64,000 nt of DNA from Christensenellaceae bacterium (GCA_020025205.1 JAHHSO010000001.1:1-64000), one strand, 5' to 3'. Counted from the first letter of the stretch, positions 8,800 through 17,333 are shown. Numbers and translations are program-made. The notes: generated by a model from the letters alone, not told the origin.

Positions 8800-9969
8800 T
8801 TATAGGGGTCTATTGATGTTGTAGGCGTGAATGGTATCGCGCACGAGGTGGTCGCCATCTTCGTTGTGCATCACGATGCGCGGCATATCGCGGCTCAGAA
8901 AGAGCGCGGGGCCCTCTGTCACGGAGTAGGCACCGATGTTTTCAAATGCCAGAATATCCCCTTGCGTCAGACCGTTCATTTCGATCTTGCGCACGAGCAC
9001 ATCCGACGTGGTACAAAGGCTGCCGCAGAGCCTCCAGTCTTCTGGCGTTTCTGCCTGATGCTGGGGGCCGGGCATGTGCACAATGTGCGGCACACGCATG
9101 CCCATATTGCCTCCGAGATAATTGACATGATGAATGCCGCCGTCTACGATGGCATAGTTCAGTCCGCAGTTGGTCTTCGTGTCGATGACGCGGGTGAGAT
9201 AGGTGCCGCATTCAGCAGCGAAGAAGCGCCCCATTTCAATGGTCAGCTCACAGCACTTGGCCAGCCGTTGAAGATCTGGCGCAAGCTCGCGCAGAGGCGC
9301 CAGCGTGTCGCTGTTGTCTTCGCTGACGAAATAGGGGAAGTACAGGCCGGGACCATATTCGATTCGCCGGGTATCAAACCCATGTTCGTTTTTCAAAGTC
9401 TGTATGAGGTTTTCAAGCAGAAGCAGCTCTTTCTTCTGGCTGTCCAGTTTTTTTTGCTGGGTGCCGGAAAAGAAATGGATGCCTTCAATGCGCAGACCGG
9501 AGAGTTCGTCCCGCCTGTCGATGACATGAAGCAGATCGCTTTCATCCATGCCGAACTGAGTGCCGGCGGTCAGGCGCAGAAGCACCGGATACACACGCCC
9601 GCGGGCACGCGCGGCTTCATCAATCAGCTGTACGTGAAGGAGCGATTCGCAGGTGAAGCGGGTGACACCCAGATCCATGGCGCGTTCCACATCCTCACGG
9701 GTTTTATTGACACCGGAAAAAAGAACTTTGTCGGGATGAACGCCGAGCGCATGGCAGATTTCCAGCTCGCCGGGGCTGCATACCTCCAAAAGCTCCACGC
9801 AGCTGCTCATGGCAGGGATGAGGAAGGGATTGGCTTTAATGGAGTAGCACAGATGAACACTGCTGCCGACGATGGCCTTGGCTTCGCGCATGCGCGAGGC
9901 AAGCGCTGTTTCGTCAAAGACGAATGTCGGGGTGCCGAACTGCTTGGCAATCTTTTCAAGATTGAGCAT
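8800..9969 (-). CDS. Fold-III PLP-dependent decarboxylase-like protein
   Basis: A 389-aa protein of the fold-type III PLP family (diaminopimelate/ornithine/carboxynorspermidine decarboxylases, also alanine racemase). The PLP lysine is in HLCYSIKANPFL at about residue 44. Other family signatures are IHFFSGTQ near 165, YGPGLYFPYF and the C-terminal partner-site region LCGSLCTTSDVLVRK plus GAYSVTEGPALF. The GSLCTTSDVL form resembles the decarboxylases linked to exosortase A clusters rather than LysA. The ATG at 9969 with AAGGAGG is preferred; the gene overlaps the end of the adenylating-enzyme gene by 14 bases, so the two are translationally coupled. It is inferred to supply or modify the amino acid activated by that enzyme. 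Confidence 0.82.
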   Translation of the reverse strand: MLNLEKIAKQFGTPTFVFDETALASRMREAKAIVGSSVHLCYSIKANPFLIPAMSSCVELLEVCSPGELEICHALGVHPDKVLFSGVNKTREDVERAMDLGVTRFTCESLLHVQLIDEAARARGRVYPVLLRLTAGTQFGMDESDLLHVIDRRDELSGLRIEGIHFFSGTQQKKLDSQKKELLLLENLIQTLKNEHGFDTRRIEYGPGLYFPYFVSEDNSDTLAPLRELAPDLQRLAKCCELTIEMGRFFAAECGTYLTRVIDTKTNCGLNYAIVDGGIHHVNYLGGNMGMRVPHIVHMPGPQHQAETPEDWRLCGSLCTTSDVLVRKIEMNGLTQGDILAFENIGAYSVTEGPALFLSRDMPRIVMHNEDGDHLVRDTIHAYNINRPL

Positions 9970-11497
9970 GACGGGCCTCCTTTTTGCGCGCTGCATACTG
10001 CTCAAGCAGCGCGGCGCGGTCGATTTTTCCGTTTTTGTTGAGCGGCATGGCCTCAACCTGCATGAAGATATTGGGGATCATGTAGCTGGGCAGCGTTTCG
10101 CGCAGGATGGCGGCGATGTCCTTTTTGTCGGCTTCGCCGGTGTAGAAGGCGAGAATCTTGCCCTTGTCGGCCAGGTAGGCGCACAACGCGCGCTCCACGC
10201 CGGGGACGGCACTCATCTGCGTTTCGATTTCGCCCAGCTCGATGCGGTGGCCCATGTGCTTAATCTGGAAGTCCTTGCGGGAGACATAGACCATTTCGCC
10301 GCGCTCATTCAGCCGCACGAGGTCGCCGGTGCGGTAAATCGGCTCCAGGTAGGCGGTGTTGAGCGGATTTTGCGTGAAAGCGGCAGCGGTGCGAACCGGG
10401 TCTTTATAGTAGCCCAGCGCCACAGAGGTGCCGCTGACACAAAGCTCTCCCGTTTCGCCGGGCACCGTGATGGCGCGGCCGTCTTCAGAAAGCAGCAGAA
10501 TGCGTTCATTTTCAAACGGATGGCCGATGGGCAGCGTCTCGTTTTCGGCAAACTCGCGGTCAACGATGTAGTACGTGCAGTTACAGGTGATCTCTGTCGG
10601 GCCATAGAGGTTGACATACTGAACGTCCGGCAGATATTTTTGCAGCTTGTGCAGGTGCTTGATGGGCATGACCTCGCCGGAAAAGAGAATGGCGCGCAGT
10701 TTGTCGGGAATTTTGTAGGCGAGTGCGTTCATGGTGGTCAGGAAGCAAAGCGCGCTGACCGCCCAGACCATCACCGTGATCTGACGTTCACAGAGAAAGT
10801 CCATGAGTTTCATGGGCTGGGTGAAGAAGGCGGTCGGGATGATTTGAACCGTCGCGCCGGTGAACAGGCCGCTGTAAATATCCTTGACGGAGACATCAAA
10901 GTCAAAGGGAGCCTGATTGGCCATTACGTCGTTGTGTGTGATGTTGAATGTGCGCACGAAGCAGGGAATGAATTCGCACACGTTGCGGTGACACACGACA
11001 ACACCTTTGGGGGTGCCGGTGGAGCCGCTGGTGAAGTTGACGTAGAGCGGATCTGCATCGATCATGCTGCGGCGAACGGAAGCAAGGCCATCCGCATCAA
11101 TGGGCGCGTTCATCAGCTCTTCAATGAGCAGAATGTTAAAGGGCATGTCCATCGCTTCAAGCTGGGGAGCATGTTCCCTGTCGGTGACGACAATGGGCGT
11201 TTCAAGCGTGTCCAAAATGGCACGGATGCGCGCGGCAGGATGACGAAGGTTCAGCTGAGAATACGCACAACCCGCGTAAACAGCACCCATGAAGCCAACG
11301 ACGGCCTCTACGGACTTATCCATGTAGAAGCCAATGACGCTGCGCGGCGCAGTGAAAGGCAGGAGTGCGCTGCCCACGGCTCTGGCGCACGAGATGAGCT
11401 GGCTGAACGTGATGGCGCTTTTTTCATCTGCGAAAGCAGTTTTCTCTGGCAGACGGGAAACGGTATGTTCCAGATGATCTAAAATCAGCGTTTTCAT
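9956..11497 (-). CDS. DltA-like amino acid adenylating enzyme
   Basis: A 513-aa stand-alone adenylation domain resembling DltA (D-alanine:carrier ligase). The core motifs are in order: A3 FTSGSTGTPKGVV (about 156-168), A4 FDFDVSVKDIYSGL with the aspartate that binds an alpha-amino group, A5 LYGPTEITCNC, A7/A8 YRTGDLVRLNERG and KHMGHRIELGEIE, and A10 NKNGKIDR with the catalytic lysine. There is no condensation, carrier or thioesterase domain. The substrate is therefore probably an amino acid, loaded on the carrier encoded two genes downstream. It is first in its operon, behind its own promoter and a hairpin in the leader. D-alanine is the default guess, but the coupled decarboxylase-like gene makes another amino acid possible. 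Confidence 0.87.
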   Translation of the reverse strand: MKTLILDHLEHTVSRLPEKTAFADEKSAITFSQLISCARAVGSALLPFTAPRSVIGFYMDKSVEAVVGFMGAVYAGCAYSQLNLRHPAARIRAILDTLETPIVVTDREHAPQLEAMDMPFNILLIEELMNAPIDADGLASVRRSMIDADPLYVNFTSGSTGTPKGVVVCHRNVCEFIPCFVRTFNITHNDVMANQAPFDFDVSVKDIYSGLFTGATVQIIPTAFFTQPMKLMDFLCERQITVMVWAVSALCFLTTMNALAYKIPDKLRAILFSGEVMPIKHLHKLQKYLPDVQYVNLYGPTEITCNCTYYIVDREFAENETLPIGHPFENERILLLSEDGRAITVPGETGELCVSGTSVALGYYKDPVRTAAAFTQNPLNTAYLEPIYRTGDLVRLNERGEMVYVSRKDFQIKHMGHRIELGEIETQMSAVPGVERALCAYLADKGKILAFYTGEADKKDIAAILRETLPSYMIPNIFMQVEAMPLNKNGKIDRAALLEQYAARKKEARHAQS

Positions 11498-11510
11498 AAG
11501 CTCTCCTGTA

Positions 11511-11545
11511 TAAAAAAATGAGCGAAGCGCAGGCAGCGCTTCGCC
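11511..11545 (-). terminator. Hairpin with T tract in the leader of the DltA-like gene
   Basis: On the minus strand GCGAAGCGC-TGCCT-GCGCTTCGC is followed by TCA and seven T. It lies downstream of the promoter at 11562-11590 and just ahead of the ribosome binding site, so it can stop read-through from the SGNH genes and may also act as an attenuator. Confidence 0.6.
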
Positions 11546-11561
11546 CTGTGTTCAGTTAATC

Positions 11562-11590
11562 ATTATACCTGATTTTTTGTTCCAATTCAA
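11562..11590 (-). promoter_or_regulatory. Promoter of the DltA-like operon
   Basis: On the minus strand TTGAAT, a 17-base spacer and TATAAT. The -35 box nearly touches the stop codon of the preceding SGNH gene, splitting the locus into two transcription units. Confidence 0.7.
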
Positions 11591-11596
11591 GGGGCG

Positions 11597-12898
11597 TCAT
11601 TCGTACCAGACAGGCGGGATCTCCTGATGATCCTGCGGCTTTGCATATACGCGCAGAACATCGCCTTCTGCCAACGGGCCGGGTGTAAAGACCGGATCCG
11701 GGCTGTATTCACGCAGAATGGTTTGGCTGCCATCGGGGCGGCGCAAGACAAACTGATAAAGAGGCGTGATGTGGGGCGCGCGGTTGCAGTCGGCGGTGAC
11801 TGTTCCGCCCTCGAAGGTCATCCAGACGTTTGTTACCTGATGGATCGTGTCCAGATATTCCCACTTGTTGGCATAGAACATGTCGCTCACGTCTTCTTCT
11901 GCGGTGTAGCGGTTGAAGAAGGTGGAGAAAGCTTCGCTGAAAAGGTTGGCTCCCGTTAAATTGAAGTGATACAGGTCATAGGAATACTCGTCCAGTATGG
12001 GCAGATATTCCTGCTTCATGTACTGGAAGTTAAAGCATGGAATGCCATTTTCGCGGCAGAATTTCATGCCGTTATCCATGTAGGGCAGGTAATTTCGCTC
12101 AGCCAGCGCATGAACCACGGGGTTTGGAAAGAAAACGACGATCAGTTCAGAGCCTTTCTCTTCACACAGCGCTTTGTAGCGCAGAATCAGATCCCGGGTG
12201 TAATCCATAACGTCATATTCATAGCCGGTTTCAGGCTCTCTGATCATCGATTCGCGGGAAAGCTCATCGACTTTTCCGGGGCTTGTGCAGCGGAGGAAGC
12301 CGCCGCCCGTGTATGACAGTTCCGAACTGAGCGTTGGCAGAATGCGCTTATAGCAGCTTTCGGGCGCATACCGCAGGCCGAATGTTTTATACAGATCAAA
12401 GAAAGAATCGGGACCGAATTGACGGAAAATGAAGAACCGATCCAGATAGCGGCCATCACCGCGGCACAGATCCAGATAGTAGGTGATTTTATTGTCTAGA
12501 TCAGACAGATAGGGCATCAGTTTATACTCGGCTTCCGGGTCTTCCTTCACGGTAGACAGATCTTCCGGCTCAATGACAAGCACCGTATATTTCGGGTTGT
12601 TCGTGCGGTAGAGCTCCTTGGTGAGGGCAAGAAATCCGGGAAAACTCAGCCCGGGAATGGCTGCTGAATATGCTTGAAGCCCTGTTTTTTCGGAGATGAT
12701 GTCTGGATTAAAGTGATCGCGCACGAGAGAGGAGCCGACAAACGCCAGCTCGATGTCACTGCGTGCTTTGATTTCATGCAGAGAAAGTGCCGCATAGGTA
12801 TCTGTTTTGATGAAATGCGTGTTGGCAAACAGCGCAATTGCCGCAAAGACAAGGACGAATACGACAAGCCGCGCTAAGGCGCGAAAAGGGAACTTCAC
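11597..12898 (-). CDS. DltD-like SGNH-fold membrane-anchored protein (second copy)
   Basis: A 433-aa protein with one N-terminal membrane helix (about 8-27) and a large extracytoplasmic SGNH-like domain. The nucleophile motif is FVGSSLVRDHF near residue 52 and the Asp/His pair is in YDLYHFNLTGANLF near 325, as in DltD and AlgJ/AlgX-type O-acyl transfer proteins. The last 90 residues form a beta-rich domain shared with the upstream paralogue. The start is GTG at 12898 with AAGGAGG seven bases upstream; the longer reading frame (to 12925) is not used. Together with the MBOAT protein it probably completes transfer of the activated group to an extracellular acceptor. Confidence 0.8.
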   Translation of the reverse strand: MKFPFRALARLVVFVLVFAAIALFANTHFIKTDTYAALSLHEIKARSDIELAFVGSSLVRDHFNPDIISEKTGLQAYSAAIPGLSFPGFLALTKELYRTNNPKYTVLVIEPEDLSTVKEDPEAEYKLMPYLSDLDNKITYYLDLCRGDGRYLDRFFIFRQFGPDSFFDLYKTFGLRYAPESCYKRILPTLSSELSYTGGGFLRCTSPGKVDELSRESMIREPETGYEYDVMDYTRDLILRYKALCEEKGSELIVVFFPNPVVHALAERNYLPYMDNGMKFCRENGIPCFNFQYMKQEYLPILDEYSYDLYHFNLTGANLFSEAFSTFFNRYTAEEDVSDMFYANKWEYLDTIHQVTNVWMTFEGGTVTADCNRAPHITPLYQFVLRRPDGSQTILREYSPDPVFTPGPLAEGDVLRVYAKPQDHQEIPPVWYE

Positions 12899-12921
12899 GA
12901 ATATGCCTCCTTGAAAATCGG

Positions 12922-14313
12922 TCAAAGGAGCACCGGCTCCGGATCGAGGCCGGGCCGCCAGGTAAACCAGACGGTTTCTGTCTGCCCCTGCGGACGCGCA
13001 TAGAGCTTGAGCGTCCTGCCTGTCAGCGTGCCGGGGCTGCAGGTCAGTATGCCGTCCGTCTGCCAGTCGGTCAGCGGTGTTTCTGTTCCATCTTCTTCAA
13101 TGAGGAAGAAGCGATACTCAGGCGTGACGAGGGAACCGTGGTTGCAGTTGGCCAGATAGACATCTTTGCCGACAGCTGCTTCTGCAACGGACTGCGGGTT
13201 TTGTTCCCAGGCCGGGTTCCAGCTGTCCGGCGTATAGGTTTGAATCCAGGTATTTGTGATGAAGTCGATGGATGCCAGATATTCGTCTGTGTTCTGATAG
13301 AACAGGGACGATGTGTCTTCTCCGGCAGCATACAGATTGAAGAACCGGGCAAATGAAGCGCTGAGCACGTCGGCACCTTCTCCGATCATGTGGTAGGTGT
13401 CGAAATAGTAGTCATCCATATTGGGGTATAGTTCTGGACGCGCGAAGGTGAAGTCCACGCATTCCAGATCATTTTCCGCGCAGAAGCGGCGGAGACTCTC
13501 CAGATATGGCAGAAAATCCGGCCGTGCCAGATGGAAGGCTGTCAGCTCAGGATAGACCATCACAAGAAGCCTGGCTCCATGCTCGCGGCACAGATCTCTG
13601 TATTCCAACAGCATCTTTTTGGACGGCTCCAGCAGCGGATATTCATAGCCGGTCACTTCCCGAATCAGCTCCTTGCGGATATCTGCTTCCGGACTGGTTT
13701 CGGTGGTGGCGTAGATGAAGCCGTTTCCGCGATAATGCATGGTCGGGTCGAGCGTGGGCAGTATTTTTTCGTAAGTTTTCTGCGGGGACAGGCGCAGACC
13801 GATAGTTTTGAGGGCATCCCGGAAGGATGTGACACCGAATTCGCGGAACATGAACAGCCGGTCGAGATAGGCACCATCTTCCCGCGCGGCGCGCAGATAG
13901 TAGCGCAGGCGGGTCATCGGGGAGGACAGCAGCGGCATCAGTTCATACTGAGCCTGCGGCAGTTCGCGCGCCGTATAGAACGTGAAGGGTTCTACGACGA
14001 GCACCACCCATTCAGGGGAGTTTGTTCGGAAGAGTTCCTCGGTGACGGCGAGGCTGGCCTGAAGGCCGGAACTGGCAAAGCCGGCATTGAACGCCTTGAG
14101 GCCGGTCTGTTCGGAAATCAGGTCAGCATTGAAATGCAGCTGCACGGCAGATGAACCAACAATAGCCAGTTCGATGTCGTCCCGTGCTTTGATTTCCGAC
14201 ATGGTGAGGGAGGCGTAGGTATCTGCGCGGATAAAGAATGTGTTTGCCAGCGCGATGAGCAGAACAAAGACGACGAGAAACGCCGCCAGACGTAACAAAG
14301 CCTGATGTTTCAA
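12922..14313 (-). CDS. DltD-like SGNH-fold membrane-anchored protein (first copy)
   Basis: A 463-aa paralogue of the next gene, with the same plan: N-terminal membrane helix (about 8-26), SGNH-like domain with IVGSSAVQLHFNADL near residue 53 and FDTYHMIGEGADVLS near 335, then a C-terminal beta-rich domain of about 100 residues ending in VWFTWRP. Both copies keep Ser, Asp and His, so both may be active. The preferred start is TTG at 14313, with GGGAGG seven bases upstream; the reading frame opens at another TTG (14328) that overlaps the ribosome binding site. It starts directly after the MBOAT stop codon, indicating translational coupling. Confidence 0.8.
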   Translation of the reverse strand: MKHQALLRLAAFLVVFVLLIALANTFFIRADTYASLTMSEIKARDDIELAIVGSSAVQLHFNADLISEQTGLKAFNAGFASSGLQASLAVTEELFRTNSPEWVVLVVEPFTFYTARELPQAQYELMPLLSSPMTRLRYYLRAAREDGAYLDRLFMFREFGVTSFRDALKTIGLRLSPQKTYEKILPTLDPTMHYRGNGFIYATTETSPEADIRKELIREVTGYEYPLLEPSKKMLLEYRDLCREHGARLLVMVYPELTAFHLARPDFLPYLESLRRFCAENDLECVDFTFARPELYPNMDDYYFDTYHMIGEGADVLSASFARFFNLYAAGEDTSSLFYQNTDEYLASIDFITNTWIQTYTPDSWNPAWEQNPQSVAEAAVGKDVYLANCNHGSLVTPEYRFFLIEEDGTETPLTDWQTDGILTCSPGTLTGRTLKLYARPQGQTETVWFTWRPGLDPEPVLL

Positions 14314-14328
14314 TAGAGCGCCTCCCAA

Positions 14329-15903
14329 TTAGAATACCGCATACATGAAGCCCGCACCCGGCGCACTGGCACCGCCGAAGGTGGCGAGGACAAAGAAGAG
14401 AAATGCGTACAGGATCAGCCAGCGGATGGGCAGAGGCAGAGCCATGACGGAATCGCGGATTTTGACGCCGCGCTCCTGAAGCAGAGACACGACAAAAAGA
14501 AGGATCGTCGCGATGAAAAGAACCCGGAAGTCGCGCGTGCTCAGGCCGAGCTGCATGAGGGCGCCGTCACGCAGCTGAGAAAACTGAGGGGCAAAGACGG
14601 TTTTTTGCATCATGACAAATGCATCGGAAGCGCGGATGCAGCGATCGAAGTACCAGCCGATGTTGACAACAAGGAATGTGCGCAGAATGCGGAACACGTG
14701 GAAGCCCTTGGACGAGGTTAGACGGGGCATTTTCTCGTTCATGCGCTTATAGACCGGCTCCATCAGCGCGGTGAATGCCAGAATCAGGCCGTTGTACAGT
14801 CCCCAGAGCACGTAGTTCATCTGAGCACCGTGCCAGATACCGACAAGGAAGAAGACAAGAATGTTGCCAAGCGCAGCAGGAAGGGCGCGGGAAAATGCCG
14901 TGCCAAAGTGCTTCTTGGCGGCCTTGGAGAGCCTGTTCATGGGCTTTAAAAGCGCAAACGGATAGAATACATAGTCGCGCATCCATGCGCCGAGACTGAT
15001 GTGCCAGCGGCGCCAGAAGTCGCCCAGCGAAACAGAAAAATATGGCCGCTTGAAGTTCGGCGCAAGCTCAATGCCAAAGAGCTGGGCGATACCCGTTACA
15101 AGATCAATACCGCCGGAAAAGTCACAGTACTGCTGGAGGGAATAGAACAGGACGCCCACGGCGATGACCGCGCCGCCGTAAGCCCCCTGATTGGAGAAAA
15201 CTTCTTCGACCAACGGAAGCGCACGGTCAGCGATGACCTTCTTTTTGAAGAATCCCCAGAGGATCAGAAGCGCGCCGCGTTCCATGTTTCCCAGGTCGAA
15301 GCGATGGTCCGACATAAACTGTGGAGCCAGCTGATCATAACGGGCAATCGGCCCCTGAATAAGCTGCGGGAAGAATGACACAAACAGCGCAAACTTGGCG
15401 GGATTTTTTTCCGGGGCGTATTTGCCGTTGTAAACGTCAATCAGATAGCCCATGGACTGGAAGGTGTAAAAGGAGATGCCAAGGGGCAGGAGCAGATTGA
15501 GAACGGGTGCTTCTCTGCTGGTTAAAGCGGCTTTCCAGTCCAGCAGGGGCTGAAGATACTTGAGCACAGCCAAAATGCCGAAGTTCAAGAGCAGAACAAG
15601 GAAAAAGATGATGCGCTGACGCCTTTTGACGGCTTCCTTGCGGGCCTTTTTGTCGTCAGCGGAAAGCTCCGCTTTGTGTTCTTTGATATAGGCTTTGCCC
15701 TGAGCGCCAATGCGCCCGATGACAAGCGCGCCTGCCCAGGTGGAAAGGGTAGTAATCAGGATGAAGGGGAGGGCAGAAGCACCACAGTATGCGTAATAGG
15801 CGTAGCTGACAAGCAGCAGAAGCACCCAGCGCAGACGAAGAGGGCACAGGTAGTACAGCCCGGCACAAAGACAGGCAAAAAAAATGAGCGTAAAAAGCGA
15901 CAT
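14329..15903 (-). CDS. MBOAT family O-acyltransferase (DltB/AlgI-like)
   Basis: A 524-aa polytopic membrane protein of the MBOAT family, related to DltB and AlgI, which move activated acyl or aminoacyl groups across the membrane. The catalytic histidine is in GIWHGAQMNYVLWGLYNG near residue 358, and the preceding conserved motif is GDFWRRWHISLGAWMRDYVF near 293. A charged loop rich in Lys and Arg lies at about 75-95. Length is typical of AlgI-type members. It is the first gene of the upper operon, followed by two SGNH proteins. The ATG at 15903 has AGAGGAAG upstream. The sequence does not show whether acetyl, aminoacyl or another group is transferred. Confidence 0.88.
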   Translation of the reverse strand: MSLFTLIFFACLCAGLYYLCPLRLRWVLLLLVSYAYYAYCGASALPFILITTLSTWAGALVIGRIGAQGKAYIKEHKAELSADDKKARKEAVKRRQRIIFFLVLLLNFGILAVLKYLQPLLDWKAALTSREAPVLNLLLPLGISFYTFQSMGYLIDVYNGKYAPEKNPAKFALFVSFFPQLIQGPIARYDQLAPQFMSDHRFDLGNMERGALLILWGFFKKKVIADRALPLVEEVFSNQGAYGGAVIAVGVLFYSLQQYCDFSGGIDLVTGIAQLFGIELAPNFKRPYFSVSLGDFWRRWHISLGAWMRDYVFYPFALLKPMNRLSKAAKKHFGTAFSRALPAALGNILVFFLVGIWHGAQMNYVLWGLYNGLILAFTALMEPVYKRMNEKMPRLTSSKGFHVFRILRTFLVVNIGWYFDRCIRASDAFVMMQKTVFAPQFSQLRDGALMQLGLSTRDFRVLFIATILLFVVSLLQERGVKIRDSVMALPLPIRWLILYAFLFFVLATFGGASAPGAGFMYAVF

Positions 15904-16008
15904 GCAGCTTCCTCTTTCCGGCGGCCAAGAGGCCGACTGTCTGATGAAAATGCCCGGGAGGTACGCCGGGCAGACGGCTCCTGGGGAGCCGCAGAACTAT
16001 CATTTCAA
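15904..16008 (-). promoter_or_regulatory. Structured 5' leader of the MBOAT operon
   Basis: About 105 bases between the predicted transcription start and the ATG contain three hairpins in a row on the minus strand: CGGCTCC-CCA-GGAGCCG, GCCCGG-8-CCGGGC followed by TTTTC, and GGCC-TCTT-GGCC. I do not recognise a known riboswitch class. Confidence 0.5.
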
Positions 16009-16014
16009 TTTAAG

Positions 16015-16043
16015 AATATAACATGCGCCACAGGGACTGTCAA
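16015..16043 (-). promoter_or_regulatory. Promoter of the MBOAT operon
   Basis: On the minus strand TTGACA, a 17-base spacer and TATATT, a near-consensus housekeeping promoter located directly behind the terminator of the SPFH operon. Confidence 0.75.
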
Positions 16044-16044
16044 G

Positions 16045-16085
16045 GAAAAAGGGGCACAGATGCGGCAAAATGGCATCCGTGCCCC
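16045..16085 (-). terminator. Intrinsic terminator of the SPFH operon
   Basis: GGGGCACAGATGC pairs with GCATCCGTGCCCC around a nine-base loop; on the minus strand it is followed by five T. Confidence 0.85.
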
Positions 16086-16101
16086 TTTTATTAAAGGAAG
16101 C

Positions 16102-16359
16102 TTATTTTCTTTTTTTGACGGCTTCTGTCAAAATAAACTCGATTTGCGCGTTGATGGAGCGAAAGTCATCTTCAGCCCAGGATGCAATTTCGTTCCAAAG
16201 CGTGGGAGACAGGCGGAGAAGCACCTGCTTTTTGGCCTTCTCCTTTTCCTTGGCGGCTTTTTCGCGCTGTACAGCCTGCGCTTCCATTTCCTCAATGCGG
16301 GCAAGCCGCTTTTTCAGCTGCTCTTCCCGCTTGAGGAGATCTTCTTCACGGATGTTCAA
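16102..16359 (-). CDS. Small protein with coiled coil and Arc-like ribbon-helix-helix domain
   Basis: An 85-aa protein. Residues about 5-42 are a highly charged Glu/Lys/Arg helix that should form a coiled coil. Residues about 44-83 match an Arc-type ribbon-helix-helix unit: a beta strand QVLLRLSP, helix LWNEIASWAEDD and helix SINAQIEFILTEAVKK. Such proteins bind DNA as dimers, though some small members only oligomerise. The start is a TTG at 16359, five bases after the SPFH stop codon with no clear ribosome binding site, so translation is probably coupled. Co-expression with an SPFH protein and a perfect palindrome at their promoter make autoregulation plausible, but this is inference. Confidence 0.7.
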   Translation of the reverse strand: MNIREEDLLKREEQLKKRLARIEEMEAQAVQREKAAKEKEKAKKQVLLRLSPTLWNEIASWAEDDFRSINAQIEFILTEAVKKRK

Positions 16360-16364
16360 TGCGC

Positions 16365-17333
16365 TTAATAAATGCTGCCGCTGTTGACGATGGGCTGAGC
16401 ATCCTTATTGCCGCAGAGCACAACCAGCAGGTTGGAAACCATTGCGGCTTTGCGTTCTTCGTCCAGAACAACGACCTCATCTTCACTGAGCTGGTCAATC
16501 GCCATTTTAACCATGCCGACAGCGCCTTCAACAATCTTCTGACGTGCGGCAATGACAGCGGTGGCCTGCTGGCGCTGGAGCATGGAAGCGGCGATTTCCT
16601 CCGAATAGGCGAGCGTTGTGATGCGCACGTCTTCGATCACGAGGCCGGCATCCGCGACGCGCTCGGCCAGTTCCTGCTGCATGAGTTCGGAAATTTCCTG
16701 ACTGCTGCCGCGCAGGGTCTTTTCTTCTGATTCGTCCTCCATAGAGTCATATGGATACAGGCGCGCGGTGTTTCGGATGGTAGAATCACACTGAATGGAC
16801 AGGTACTCCTCGTAGTTCTCAACGGAGAATACGGCGGTCGTCGGGTTTTCGACATGCCAGATGACGACAGAGCCGATGATAATCGGGTTGCCCATGGCAT
16901 CGTTTACCTTCTGCTTGGAGTTGTCCAGCGTGCGGGTCTTGAGCGAGATCTTTCTGGAGCCCGACGAGAGCTGAACGGTCGTGCCGTTGATCGTTGTCGT
17001 CTGCACAGGCTTAATGATGGGTGCATTGGAGAACACAAACGGATTGACGAAGTAAAAGCCGGGCTTTTTCAGCGTACCGTGGTACTGGCCAAAGAGCGTA
17101 TAGACGGCGGCTTCATTGGGAGAAATCATTTTGAAGCCCGGAAGCAGGAACAGACTCAAGATCAGGCCGATGATGCCCAAGACGATGAAAAAGACCAAAT
17201 CCATGCGTGCGCCCAGAACGATGAGCAGGATGAATGCTGCAAGCGCGATAAACAGGACAGGCAGCATCACAAACCCGGGCAGATGGCGCATTTCCTTTTC
17301 TTGAGGAATGCTGCGAAGCGTTGATTCAGGCAT
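16365..17333 (-). CDS. SPFH/Band 7 domain membrane protein
   Basis: A 322-aa stomatin/prohibitin/flotillin-type protein. Two hydrophobic segments (about 20-42 and 46-66) anchor it, followed by the Band 7 domain beginning with FKMISPNEAAVYTLFGQYHGTL near residue 70 and running to about 260, then a helical C-terminal part containing LQRQQATAVIAARQKIVEGAVGM, typical of family oligomerisation segments. SPFH proteins form ring-like scaffolds at the membrane and often act in membrane organisation or protein quality control. The ATG at 17333 has AAAGGAG upstream. It is the first gene of a two-gene operon with the ribbon-helix-helix protein. Confidence 0.88.
   Translation of the reverse strand: MPESTLRSIPQEKEMRHLPGFVMLPVLFIALAAFILLIVLGARMDLVFFIVLGIIGLILSLFLLPGFKMISPNEAAVYTLFGQYHGTLKKPGFYFVNPFVFSNAPIIKPVQTTTINGTTVQLSSGSRKISLKTRTLDNSKQKVNDAMGNPIIIGSVVIWHVENPTTAVFSVENYEEYLSIQCDSTIRNTARLYPYDSMEDESEEKTLRGSSQEISELMQQELAERVADAGLVIEDVRITTLAYSEEIAASMLQRQQATAVIAARQKIVEGAVGMVKMAIDQLSEDEVVVLDEERKAAMVSNLLVVLCGNKDAQPIVNSGSIY

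Noticed and set aside
9872..11482. Plus-strand frame of 536 codons opposite the adenylating enzyme
   Set aside because: Antisense shadow of a gene with all adenylation motifs; its composition is not protein-like.
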